Below, in pieces: positions 1 to 8,397 of a stretch of 51,757 bases of DNA. The DNA comes from Lachnospiraceae bacterium. GTDB lineage: Bacteria > Bacillota > Clostridia > Lachnospirales > Lachnospiraceae. The DNA lies in the NCBI GenBank assembly GCA_017449745.1, contig JAFTFD010000072.1, positions 1 to 51,757 on the forward strand, read 5' to 3'. Numbering within the stretch: position 1 is the first letter of the stretch; every line of letters begins with the position of its first letter. The notes below the pieces were generated by a model. It did no database searches and was not told the origin of the DNA. It was given only the letters and a program-made list of their open reading frames with translations. Position numbers and translations under genes: made by a program.

Positions 1-29
1 AACTGCCAAGGAGAAGGAGGCGGCGCTTT

Positions 30-551
30 ATGAATGAAAAGCTATTCGCACCGCTGGCCACACTCCAGTGGGTGGAACGGGATAAACTGATTCCCAACTC
101 ATACAACCCCAACCGGGTATCGAAAGAGAACCTGAAGCTGCTTACCCAGTCGATCCTGTCAAACGGATGGACGCTGCCTATCGTGGTGAGGCCTGACATG
201 ACCATCATAGACGGGTACCACCGATGGACGGTTGCGGGAGAGGAACCATTGAAAACGATGCTTGACGGGAAAGTGCCTGTCGTGATCGTGGACCATAAGG
301 AGCATTCGGAGGACATTTACGGTACCGTGACCCATAACCGGGCGAGAGGAACGCATCTGCTGGAACCGATGAAGGCGATCGTGAAGGAGCTTCTGGATGA
401 TGGGAAAACGGTGGACGAGATCGGGAAGCAGTTGGGCATGCGCTCTGAAGAAGTGTTCCGGCTTTCCGACTTCTCGAAGGAGGACTTCCTGAAGATGATG
501 ACGGAAGGAGCGGAGACCTATTCTCGCGCTGAGATAGTAACCAAGATGTGA
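30..551 (+). CDS. ParB-like N-terminal domain protein
   Basis: A 173-aa protein with a ParB/Srx-like fold. It has the N-P-N-x-x box near residue 25 and the signature IDGYHRW near residue 60, the region that in ParB-family proteins binds CTP or forms the nuclease-like site. A helix-turn-helix-like segment follows (VDEIGKQLGMRSEEVFRL). Stand-alone ParB-domain genes commonly sit just before the small terminase in Firmicutes phages, where they are thought to act in DNA handling before packaging; that role is inferred. The ATG at 30 has a GGAGG site at 16-20. The start overlaps the stop of a frame that would run in from the right edge if the molecule is circular. Confidence 0.8.
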   Translation: MNEKLFAPLATLQWVERDKLIPNSYNPNRVSKENLKLLTQSILSNGWTLPIVVRPDMTIIDGYHRWTVAGEEPLKTMLDGKVPVVIVDHKEHSEDIYGTVTHNRARGTHLLEPMKAIVKELLDDGKTVDEIGKQLGMRSEEVFRLSDFSKEDFLKMMTEGAETYSRAEIVTKM

Positions 552-647
552 GATGGATGAGGCGAAACGGAGTGAGCGGGCCGCCGGGAACGGAAGGCGG
601 TTCTGCTTTTCCTGCCGAGACAAACAAATGGAACGGAGGGGAGGCTG

Positions 648-1505
648 ATGCCAAGGCAGAGAAGTCCTGACAGTAAGAAAGCTGAGACGCTCTACCGCAA
701 AGGGATGAAGCTGAGCGAGATTGCTGATCGACTGGGAGTTCCTGCCGGCACAGTCCGAAGATGGAAAGCAGACCAGAAATGGGATGATGCCGGACTGTCA
801 GGGCGTTCGGAAAAGGCAACCAGAAACGTGCGGAAACCGAGCGGTAAAACCGAACGCAATCCGAGCGCTCGGAAACGTGGAGCGCCAGTGGGGAATGTGA
901 ATGCCGTTGGAGCCGGCGCGCCGATCGGCAACAAGAACGCTGAGATACACGGCGCCTATTCCAAAGTGCTTGCAGATGTGTTCACTGAGGAAGAAAAGGA
1001 ATTGGCCCAGTTCATGTTCCCTGACGAGGAATCGAAACTGGAGGAAGAAATCACGGTATGCACCATAAGAGAGCGCCGGATCATGAAGGCGATCAACAGG
1101 TACCATGCCATGGTCAATCCTGTGACAGGGGAACCTATCCCGCTGGTGGTTTCGGGTACCATGCGGTCAGAGCATAAGCGCGTGTTCGATGGCACGGATG
1201 AAGAGAAGGCCGAGCAGGAGGAAGAGTACAAGCGGATCGTCGAGGAGAAGATCGACAGCGGTGACCGGATGCCAGGGCGAGACATCACCATGACTACCAA
1301 CACCGAGAACAAGGATGACATTATCCTCAGGCTGGAGCGTGAACTGACGTCCGTCCAGTCGCAGAAGATGAAGCTGATCAATACTCTGGCCCAGCTGAAA
1401 CTTGAGAAGCAGAAGATCGAGGGCGAGAGCAAAGGAAATGATTTCGTTCGGACATGGGCAGACTCGGTCCTGAAGGCAAGGAGGGAGCAGAATGGGGAAT
1501 CTTGA
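648..1505 (+). CDS. Terminase small subunit
   Basis: A 285-aa phage terminase small subunit-like protein. The N terminus is a helix-turn-helix typical of these proteins (KKAETLYRKGMKLSEIADRL, then GTVRRWK), expected to recognise the packaging site. The middle carries the low-complexity G-A-P-x-G-N-x-N-A segments (residues about 85-105) often found in these subunits. The C-terminal third is charged and coiled-coil-like, a likely oligomerisation region. The gene overlaps the large terminase by 14 bases, which supports translational coupling. The start has GGAGGGGAGG just upstream. Confidence 0.85.
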   Translation: MPRQRSPDSKKAETLYRKGMKLSEIADRLGVPAGTVRRWKADQKWDDAGLSGRSEKATRNVRKPSGKTERNPSARKRGAPVGNVNAVGAGAPIGNKNAEIHGAYSKVLADVFTEEEKELAQFMFPDEESKLEEEITVCTIRERRIMKAINRYHAMVNPVTGEPIPLVVSGTMRSEHKRVFDGTDEEKAEQEEEYKRIVEEKIDSGDRMPGRDITMTTNTENKDDIILRLERELTSVQSQKMKLINTLAQLKLEKQKIEGESKGNDFVRTWADSVLKARREQNGES

Positions 1506-2970
1506 CTGGCTTTCCGACTTCCTGGACGAGTCCATACCGATCTGGCAGGAGGATCCTGTGGTTTATTTCCGCGAGGTCCTTCAGTTTGATCCGGACGATT
1601 GGCAGGCAGAAGCGGCGCGGGATCTGGCGCGCCATCCGAAAGTCAGCATCAAATCTGGCCAGGGTGTTGGTAAGACCGGACTGGAAGCCGCTTGCTTTTT
1701 ATGGTTTCTCACCTGTTTCCCATACCCGAGGATCGTGGCCACAGCTCCGACGAAGCAGCAGCTCCATGACGTCCTGTGGTCCGAAATATCGAAATGGATG
1801 TCGAAATCACCGTTGCTCCAGCAGCTTCTGAAATGGACGAAGACCTATGTGTATATGGTCGGAAACGAGAAACGATGGTTCGGCGTGGCCAGGACTGCAA
1901 CGAAGCCTGAGAACATGCAGGGCTTCCATGAGGACAACATGCTTTTCATCGTGGATGAGGCATCAGGTGTTGCCGATCCGATCATGGAGGCTGTGCTTGG
2001 TACCCTGTCAGGTGAGAACAACAAGCTGCTCCTGTGTGGAAACCCTACGCGGACGAGCGGAACCTTCTTCGACAGCCATAACCGGGACATCAGCCTGTAT
2101 AAGACACATACCGTATCTTCCATGGACAGTTCCCGGACAAACAAGGAGAACATAAAGTCCCTGATCGACAAATACGGATGGGACAGCAATGTGGTCCGTG
2201 TCCGTATCCGCGGCCTGTTTCCGAAACAGGAAGATGATGTGTTCATTCCGTCCGAGATCATCAGCCAATGCACCTCACGGGAGTATGAGCTCCCGGAGGA
2301 CAAGGGCATGCCTTTTGTGATTCTGGGCTGTGACGTTGCCCGGTTCGGAGATGACGAGACAATCATATACCGGAACTTCAAAGGACAGTGCCAGTTGGTG
2401 CATCACAGGCGCGGTCAGGATCTGATGGCTACGGTTGGACATTTGGTCCAGGAATACCGCAGGGTCTATGAGGAGCATCCGGATTATTACGGAAAGGTAT
2501 ATGTGAACATTGATGACACAGGCCTTGGCGGTGGTGTAACCGACCGGCTTAACGAAGTAAAGAAGGAGCAGAGGCTGAAAAAGCTTCAGGTCATCCCGAT
2601 CAATGCAGCAGAAAAGATTGAGACCGATACGCCGAGCGGGAAGAGATCGGCAGAGCGGTACAATAACCTCACCACGGATATGTGGGCGAACATGCGGGAT
2701 CTCCTTAAGGAAAAAGAGATCGTGATCGAGGATGATGGCGAAACCGTGGCTCAGCTTTCCTGCCGGAAGTACAGGATGGCCAGCAACGGCAAACTGGAAG
2801 TCGAGCCGAAGCAGGAAATGAAAAAACGAAGTCTGGACTCCCCGGATAGAGGCGATGCCCTGGCATTGTCACTGTACCTTGGGAAGATTAAGAAGCATAC
2901 CGGCAGCGCCCCAGGTGATGACTTTGCAGATGATCTGCATAAGGAGAACTATTGGGGCAGTTCAGGATAA
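1492..2970 (+). CDS. terL: Terminase large subunit
   Basis: A 492-aa packaging motor. The ATPase domain has Walker A SGQGVGKT (residues 55-62) and Walker B LFIVDE (151-156), followed by a coupling-type segment LLLCGNPTRTSG. The nuclease domain shows the expected acidic residues: D281 in LGCDVARFGDD, D341/D342 in the NIDDTGLGG segment and D455 in PDRGDALAL. Length and motif order are normal for the family. The protein pumps DNA into the prohead through the portal encoded next and makes the packaging cuts. The cutting mode (cos or pac) cannot be told from the sequence by eye. Confidence 0.95.
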   Translation: MGNLDWLSDFLDESIPIWQEDPVVYFREVLQFDPDDWQAEAARDLARHPKVSIKSGQGVGKTGLEAACFLWFLTCFPYPRIVATAPTKQQLHDVLWSEISKWMSKSPLLQQLLKWTKTYVYMVGNEKRWFGVARTATKPENMQGFHEDNMLFIVDEASGVADPIMEAVLGTLSGENNKLLLCGNPTRTSGTFFDSHNRDISLYKTHTVSSMDSSRTNKENIKSLIDKYGWDSNVVRVRIRGLFPKQEDDVFIPSEIISQCTSREYELPEDKGMPFVILGCDVARFGDDETIIYRNFKGQCQLVHHRRGQDLMATVGHLVQEYRRVYEEHPDYYGKVYVNIDDTGLGGGVTDRLNEVKKEQRLKKLQVIPINAAEKIETDTPSGKRSAERYNNLTTDMWANMRDLLKEKEIVIEDDGETVAQLSCRKYRMASNGKLEVEPKQEMKKRSLDSPDRGDALALSLYLGKIKKHTGSAPGDDFADDLHKENYWGSSG

Positions 2971-2990
2971 ACGAAAGAGAGGTGAGATGA

Positions 2991-4385
2991 GTGAAAGAAT
3001 ATGGCCGCATAGGACAGAAACGGTGGGACGGAATGTTTTCCGAGGAATTCCTTCCGGAGCTGACAGGGCTGAAAGGCATAAAGGTATATCAGGAGATGGA
3101 ACGGAACGATGATACCATCGGCGCGATCCTGTTTGCGATAAAGATGCTGATCCGTCATGTGACCTGGAGCGTGGAGCCCGGAGGGGACTCTGCCAAAGAC
3201 AGGGAGGCAGCGGAATTCGTCGAGTCCTGTATGGAAGACATGCAGAGCACCTGGACAGACACGATCTCTGAGATCCTCTCTTTCCTGCCTTACGGCTGGA
3301 GCTTCCACGAAATTGTTTATAAACGCAGGAATGGGAAATCCCGTGACAGATCCAGAAGTTCCAAATACTCCGATGGTCTGATCGGCTGGCAGAAACTCCC
3401 TCCCAGAGCGCAGGATACCCTGTATCGATGGGAATATGATGACCGGGACAACCTGATCGGAATGACGCAGCAGCCACCGCCTGACTTTGAACTGCTGACA
3501 ATCCCTATGAGGAAAGCCCTTCTGTTCCGAACCGAGTCGGCAAAGGACAATCCGGAGGGGAGGTCAATCCTCAGAAACGCATACCGGTCATGGTATTTCA
3601 AGAGACGGATGCAGGAGATCGAGGCCATTGGTATTGAGCGGGATCTGGCAGGCCTGCCGGTGATCAATGCTCCGGAGGGACTTGATATCTGGGACCCTGA
3701 TGACGAGGATGCAAAGAAGATCTACGCTTCATTGGTAACGATGGTGAAGAACATCCGGAGGAACGAGTTCGAGGGCTTGGTTCTTCCGTCTGGCTATGAA
3801 GTGAAGCTCCTTAGTACCGGAGGAGCGAGACAGTTTGATACCAATGCCATTATCAACCGGTACGACACGAAGATGGCCCAGACCGTAATGGCTGACTTCA
3901 TCATGCTTGGCCATGAAAAAGTGGGATCCTTTGCATTGAGCTCCGACAAGACGGAGCTTTTTTCTATGGCTATCGGGGCATTCCTTGACGTGATCTGCGA
4001 GACCTTCAATAACCAGGGCATCCCTTCCCTGATTGATATCAATGGGTCGAAGTTTGATGGTATAACGGATTATCCGTATCTTTCCCACGGCGATATCAAT
4101 GACAGGGATATCACCCAGCTGTCCACGTTCCTGAAGGATATGATCGGCGTTGGTGTTCTGGTACCCGATGAAGATCTGGAAGATTATGTCAGAGATGCGG
4201 CCCACCTTCCCGAGAGAACAGATGTCCCTGATGCAAGAGAGGCCGATCCGCAGCGGGAACAGCAGAGAAGAATGCCGGAGCAGACAGGCACTCCTGACGT
4301 GGATCCGGAAGACAATGAGGATGAGTCCGAAGATGTAGACGATGAAGGGCAGGTAGCCGAGGCCCGGAAACGGCTGGGGCGGTGA
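2991..4385 (+). CDS. Portal protein, DUF935 / Mu gp29-like
   Basis: A 464-aa portal protein of the DUF935 (Mu gp29) type. Supporting features are its place between large terminase and a gpF-like head protein, the early segment DDTIGAILFAIKMLIRHVTW, the central FDTNAIINRYDTKMAQTVMADF and a very acidic C-terminal tail (E/D-rich, residues about 425-455). Twelve copies are expected to form the ring through which DNA enters and leaves the head. I chose the GTG at 2991, preceded by GAGAGGTGAG; an ATG at 2987 is in a different frame. Confidence 0.88.
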   Translation: MKEYGRIGQKRWDGMFSEEFLPELTGLKGIKVYQEMERNDDTIGAILFAIKMLIRHVTWSVEPGGDSAKDREAAEFVESCMEDMQSTWTDTISEILSFLPYGWSFHEIVYKRRNGKSRDRSRSSKYSDGLIGWQKLPPRAQDTLYRWEYDDRDNLIGMTQQPPPDFELLTIPMRKALLFRTESAKDNPEGRSILRNAYRSWYFKRRMQEIEAIGIERDLAGLPVINAPEGLDIWDPDDEDAKKIYASLVTMVKNIRRNEFEGLVLPSGYEVKLLSTGGARQFDTNAIINRYDTKMAQTVMADFIMLGHEKVGSFALSSDKTELFSMAIGAFLDVICETFNNQGIPSLIDINGSKFDGITDYPYLSHGDINDRDITQLSTFLKDMIGVGVLVPDEDLEDYVRDAAHLPERTDVPDAREADPQREQQRRMPEQTGTPDVDPEDNEDESEDVDDEGQVAEARKRLGR

Positions 4386-4389
4386 TTGG

Positions 4390-5952
4390 ATGACATTCAT
4401 ATTCATCGACCCGGCCAGAAGGAAAAAGCGGAAGGTTCAGAAAAGCGCTGAGTCGCAGGCTGTTTTGGATGCCTTGGATGAGTATCTGGAAGGGAATATC
4501 CAGGAGCCTGTAAAATGGCTGGCAAGGTTCTGGAAGGATCAGGCTGCGGTATTTACTTACCGGGAGCTGCTGACGCTGGTAACGGACGAATCCGAGCCTG
4601 AGAAGCTGTTCGGCACATGGTTCAAGGATTATTCCAAACTCCTGGCCGAGAAGATAACGCCCATGTGGCAGTCGGCATTCCTGGCAGGCGCCAATACCAA
4701 TCCTATAATCAACGGGATCGGCTATCAGGTGAATACCTCCGAAACCAGCGTAAGGGAATGGATCCTGAACCGTGGGGCCGAGCTGATTACCAATGTTACT
4801 GAGGATCAGGTGAACGCAGTACGCTATATCATAGCGGAATCGCAGGCCAATAAGATGGGATCTGCAGAAACAGCCAGGTACATCCGGCCAACGGTCGGCC
4901 TGACAGAACGGCAGGCAGCTGCCAACCTTCGCCTTTACAACACGACAAAGGAACAGCTGAGGGCAGATCATCCACGGATGACAGATGAGTCCATCGAACG
5001 AAAGGCCAGAGCGATTGCAGGCAGATATGCTCAAAGCCAGCAGATGACCAGAGCGGAGACAATCGCCAGAACGGAGGTCGCTTTCGCTTATAACCAGGGG
5101 AATGACACGGCTATCAGGCAGGCCATGAGCCAGGGGCTGGTGCCAATCATGCGGAAGGTATGGTCCACTGCCGATGATGGCCATGTCTGCCCGGCCTGCG
5201 AAGATCTGGAAGGCACAGAAATCGACATGGACAGCGAGTTCAAGGTCACGGTCGGAAAGAAGGTAAAGCGGACGCTGAGCGTTTCGATCCCTCCGCTGCA
5301 TCCGAGATGCAAGTGCGCTGTGATGTATGAGGAGACTGGCGAATATGTTCAAAATCCTGTTGAAAATCCTCAAGATGATGATACAATGAATCAAGAGGGT
5401 GACGAAAGTCAAATTCCTGAAGAATATGTGGGTAATTATGATGATTTCGCAGAGATTACTCTCGATCAACAGGAAAGAGATCAGCTATCCAGGCTTCGAG
5501 AACTCTCTGATGAAAGTGGTTTTGAATATGGCTCTGTAGTTTTCGGCTCGAATAATCCAGAACCATTTACATCCAATTCGGATCAGCACGTTGTTGTCCC
5601 GGAAGAATATGCTGATCAACCTGGTTTAAGAATATTCCATGCACATACAAATGACACGCCATTTTCTGGCAAAGACTTCGAGTGGCTTACCAGAGAAAAT
5701 GTTGAAAAAATCTCTGTGATCGCAGGAAACGGAGATGTTTTTGTATCTTATATTGGCTATGGGTATCGACCGGATTTAGAAGAATACAAAGAGGTTCTGA
5801 AGGAAGTAATGGCCGAGGCCAACATGGCAGTAATGGATTATCCTGGATTTTCTGAGTGGTCCTTTGAGCAAAGGACCTATATGGCTATCAGGGAACAGGC
5901 ATATCTTGTGGCCAGAAGGTTTGGCTGGACGTTGGAAGGAGGGAGACTGTAA
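4390..5952 (+). CDS. Mu gpF-like head morphogenesis protein with extra C-terminal H-x-H domain
   Basis: A 520-aa protein. Residues about 1-325 are a Mu gpF/SPP1 gp7-like minor head protein, ending in the typical zinc-binding-like signature: CPACEDLEGTEID, then PPLHPRCKCAVMY. After a short acidic linker an unrelated domain follows (about 355-520). It contains VFGSNN, VVVPEEYAD and IFHAHTNDTPFSGKDFEWL with ENVEKISVIAGNGDVFV. That pattern (H-x-H, then F-S-x-x-D, then a hydrophobic S-V-I-A-G strand) resembles effector or peptidase-like domains fused to some phage head proteins and polymorphic toxins; the exact family is uncertain. DNA coding this domain is visibly more AT-rich than the gpF part, which suggests acquisition. 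A 58-aa ORF overlaps its stop codon. Confidence 0.85.
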   Translation: MTFIFIDPARRKKRKVQKSAESQAVLDALDEYLEGNIQEPVKWLARFWKDQAAVFTYRELLTLVTDESEPEKLFGTWFKDYSKLLAEKITPMWQSAFLAGANTNPIINGIGYQVNTSETSVREWILNRGAELITNVTEDQVNAVRYIIAESQANKMGSAETARYIRPTVGLTERQAAANLRLYNTTKEQLRADHPRMTDESIERKARAIAGRYAQSQQMTRAETIARTEVAFAYNQGNDTAIRQAMSQGLVPIMRKVWSTADDGHVCPACEDLEGTEIDMDSEFKVTVGKKVKRTLSVSIPPLHPRCKCAVMYEETGEYVQNPVENPQDDDTMNQEGDESQIPEEYVGNYDDFAEITLDQQERDQLSRLRELSDESGFEYGSVVFGSNNPEPFTSNSDQHVVVPEEYADQPGLRIFHAHTNDTPFSGKDFEWLTRENVEKISVIAGNGDVFVSYIGYGYRPDLEEYKEVLKEVMAEANMAVMDYPGFSEWSFEQRTYMAIREQAYLVARRFGWTLEGGRL

Positions 5953-6128
5953 TGCTATTCAGAGAAGATATGACATATCCGGAGGCATTAAAGACTTTCT
6001 TTAAGGCCGCAGAAGGAAAAACGAAAGCAGAGATTGCTCAAATCCAGGAAGAATTTAAAAAGATAATTCCTTCCTTGGTGGATCGTGAGATTGATGGCTC
6101 TCCGCAATTAACGAGCTATAAAATCTGA
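5952..6128 (+). CDS. Small 58-aa protein coupled to the gpF C-terminal domain
   Basis: The ATG at 5952 overlaps the stop of the preceding head gene (TAATG), giving a 58-aa soluble, charged, helical-looking protein that begins MLFREDMTYPEALKTFF. It has the same AT-rich composition as the DNA coding the fused C-terminal domain upstream and is closed off by an intrinsic terminator 19 bases downstream. The tight coupling suggests it is a partner, for example an immunity-like or chaperone protein, for that domain. I recognise no family, and the role is inference from position only. Confidence 0.6.
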   Translation: MLFREDMTYPEALKTFFKAAEGKTKAEIAQIQEEFKKIIPSLVDREIDGSPQLTSYKI

Positions 6129-6146
6129 ATATAAGATGTGGTTATG

Positions 6147-6175
6147 ACCGTCGGTTGAAAGACCGGCGGTTTTTT
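6147..6175 (+). terminator. Rho-independent terminator
   Basis: The stem ACCGTCGGT (6147-6155) pairs with ACCGGCGGT (6162-6170), nine pairs with one G-T wobble, and is followed by a T run to 6175. It lies after the 58-aa ORF and before the XkdF-like gene, so it probably attenuates rather than ends the late transcript. Confidence 0.75.
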
Positions 6176-6199
6176 CATGCCCAAAATTGGAGGGATTTT

Positions 6200-6691
6200 A
6201 TGAAGAAGTTCTCTGATTACATTCACAATATCCGGGAGGAACCGGAGCAGAAAACAGACCCGGGCGGTTCGGAAATCCTGAAAGGCCGCTTCAGAATCCA
6301 GAAGTCTGACAATGAGAAGATGCAGGCCTTCGGCTGGGCCAGCGTGGCCATAGAGGAAAACGGGGAGCAGCTGGAAGACTGGCAGGGAGACATGATCGAT
6401 CCGGAGGATCTGGAGCAGGCCGCCTATGAATTCGTCCAGTTCTACGGGAACGGTGGAGAGATGCACCAGGAGGATAAACGGATCGTGGCGAAGCTGATCG
6501 AGAGCGTTGTGTTTACCGAAGAGAAAATGAAACTGCTCGGGATCCCGGCAGGCACTCTGCCAGTTGGCTGGTGGATCGGTTTCCAGGTTCAGGACGAGGA
6601 CGTCTGGGAGAAGGTCAAGGATGGAACCTATTCGATGTTCAGCATTGAAGGTGAAGCCGAACGTATAGAGGTCGGCGAAGAGGATCAATGA
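6200..6691 (+). CDS. XkdF-like putative prohead protease
   Basis: A 163-aa protein of the XkdF family (putative phage serine protease). It shows the family pattern AFGWASVAIEENGEQLEDWQGD, then IDPEDLEQAAYEF, a His in GEMHQ, GTLPVGWWIGFQV and a final GTYSMFSIEGEAER. It is expected to process the head scaffold or capsid during maturation. The ATG at 6200 was chosen because GGAGGG lies nine bases upstream; the open frame extends further up through the terminator, which is not credible as coding. Its stop overlaps a possible ATG of the next gene. Confidence 0.82.
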   Translation: MKKFSDYIHNIREEPEQKTDPGGSEILKGRFRIQKSDNEKMQAFGWASVAIEENGEQLEDWQGDMIDPEDLEQAAYEFVQFYGNGGEMHQEDKRIVAKLIESVVFTEEKMKLLGIPAGTLPVGWWIGFQVQDEDVWEKVKDGTYSMFSIEGEAERIEVGEEDQ

Positions 6692-6741
6692 GCGCACTGC
6701 GCTTTTTGATAAAAAATCTGGCGAAAGGAGGAAAACTGATA

Positions 6742-7932
6742 TTGGCAACCAAATTAAAAAATCTGCATTTGACGAAGGTGGACTTCGTTGACGAGGGGGC
6801 AAACCAGAGGGCCGACATAAAGCTGACCAAAAGGAACGATCAGGCCGGCGGGGAACCGCAGGACGGGGATGGACCGGAGGAAGGCAAGAGTGCCGGCATA
6901 CTGAAACGGTTTGCAGCCTGGTTGAAAGGAGAAGGGTACACCTTTGCGGATGTGGAAAAAGCTGCCACATCATTTGAGCAGCAGATCAATTCCGCAAGTG
7001 TGGAGAGCATCACGGATGAAATCTGGGGCGTGACATATGCCCTGAGGAATGCGCTCGACTCCATCATCTACGATATGGAACTTGACGCCGCAGGGAAAAC
7101 CACGGCGATGAATGAAAGCCTGTCTCAGTTCAGCGAGGCCATGCAGGGATATATCCCGAAGTGGTGCGCAGGACAGACGGCCGACATCAAAAAAAGCGCT
7201 GAAGAACCCGGAGAGGCTGAGCTGGCCGTCATGAAGCGGGACCATGAAGCACTTGGAACAATGATCGGGAAAGCAAATGAAACGAAAGGAGAATTGGAAG
7301 ACATGCTTAAGATCGACAAAAGCAAGATGACACCCGAAGAAAGGGCTACCTACGATGAGATGATCAAGAAGTTCGCAGTCGAAGTCGAAGATCCGGAGGA
7401 TGTCCAGAAAGCCAACGCCGCCAAGGCAGACGGTGAGGAAGAGGACGAATTCCTGGATGAGGAAGACAAGAAGAAATGCAACACGAAGACGAAGAAATCC
7501 GTGTCCGCGGGGGAAACCCCTGAGACTAACGGAGCGGAAGCCCTTGTGGCAGAGCTGAGAGCCGACATCGCAAAGATGAAGGACGAGGCGCTGACCAGGG
7601 AACTGACCGCAGTTGCGAAGAAGTATGAAGTGATCGGCAAGAAGGTTGAGGACCTTGTTCCGACGCTGAAAAGCCTGAAGGCTGCCGGCGGCACTGCCTA
7701 TGACGATATGATCGCCCTTCTGGATGATCTTGTGTCCGCACAGGAAACATCCGGTGTCTTCGGTGAGATCGGGAAATCCCGCCCGGGAACCGATGCCGAA
7801 AAGAGCGGAATCGCCAAGGCGAGAGCCAAAGCGGCTGAACTGAGAAAATCCCGCCCGGAGCTGTCTGCGGAGCAGGCGCTTGACGAGGTTCTTCTCTCGG
7901 ATCCGGAGCTCATGGCTGAGTTCGATAAATAA
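6742..7932 (+). CDS. XkdF/scaffold-type head protein
   Basis: About 396 aa, beginning with the conserved-looking ATKLKNLHLTKVDFVDEGAN, which also occurs in the second part of XkdF-type proteins. The rest is highly charged and coiled-coil-like with repeated Ala/Glu/Lys helices, including a very acidic stretch near residue 230. That is the usual look of an internal scaffold placed between protease and capsid genes. I prefer the TTG at 6742, preceded by AAAGGAGG at 6724-6731. The alternative is the ATG at 6688, which overlaps the protease stop (ATGA) behind a weaker AGAGG. Confidence 0.72.
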   Translation: MATKLKNLHLTKVDFVDEGANQRADIKLTKRNDQAGGEPQDGDGPEEGKSAGILKRFAAWLKGEGYTFADVEKAATSFEQQINSASVESITDEIWGVTYALRNALDSIIYDMELDAAGKTTAMNESLSQFSEAMQGYIPKWCAGQTADIKKSAEEPGEAELAVMKRDHEALGTMIGKANETKGELEDMLKIDKSKMTPEERATYDEMIKKFAVEVEDPEDVQKANAAKADGEEEDEFLDEEDKKKCNTKTKKSVSAGETPETNGAEALVAELRADIAKMKDEALTRELTAVAKKYEVIGKKVEDLVPTLKSLKAAGGTAYDDMIALLDDLVSAQETSGVFGEIGKSRPGTDAEKSGIAKARAKAAELRKSRPELSAEQALDEVLLSDPELMAEFDK

Positions 7933-7964
7933 GGCGAGGTTATCAAAGAAAGGAGGACCTATCA

Positions 7965-8363
7965 ATGGCAACTTATGAATACAGCGGTATCAATTCCAGC
8001 GCGACGATCAGCCTTCTGGCCGGTGCTGCGCTGACAAACCCGAAGGGCATTGCCCTTGCACTGGACGAGGATGGCGTGAAGCTGCCGTCTGCCGGTGCGG
8101 ATGTTGTCGGCATTGCTCTGCTCACCAACGATGACGCTATTGCGGTCGGTGGAAGAGTGGATGTGCAGATCAAAGATGTCGGCAAGGTTTTTGCCGGAGG
8201 ATCGTTTGATCAGGGCGATCTTCTCACTGTGGACGCAACCGGGAAGGCTGTCAAGGCCACAGGTGGAAAAACCGTTTTCGCGAGGGCTCTTGCTCCTGCG
8301 TCTGCATCCGGAGATCTTGTAACTGTCCAGATTATGCATTGCGGCGTGGTTCCGTCTGCATAA
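7965..8363 (+). CDS. Capsid decoration-like protein (DUF2190 type)
   Basis: A 132-aa protein rich in Gly, Ala and Val with short beta-strand repeats (GVKLPSAGADVVGIALLTND, VQIKDVGKVFAGG, QGDLLTVDATGKAVKAT). This matches the small DUF2190-type decoration or stabilisation proteins encoded directly before many major capsid genes. It probably binds the outside of the assembled capsid. A strong AAAGGAGG precedes the ATG. Confidence 0.75.
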   Translation: MATYEYSGINSSATISLLAGAALTNPKGIALALDEDGVKLPSAGADVVGIALLTNDDAIAVGGRVDVQIKDVGKVFAGGSFDQGDLLTVDATGKAVKATGGKTVFARALAPASASGDLVTVQIMHCGVVPSA

Positions 8364-8397
8364 TGTGGACGAATAAGTAAGAAGGAGGACTTGAAAA

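Noticed and set aside
4189..5469. 426-codon open frame on the minus strand
   Set aside because: It lies antisense to the portal end and gpF-like gene, has no ribosome binding site and no recognisable family; it is a shadow of the coding strand.
6970..7971. 333-codon minus-strand frame
   Set aside because: Antisense to the scaffold-like gene; arises from its biased codon use.
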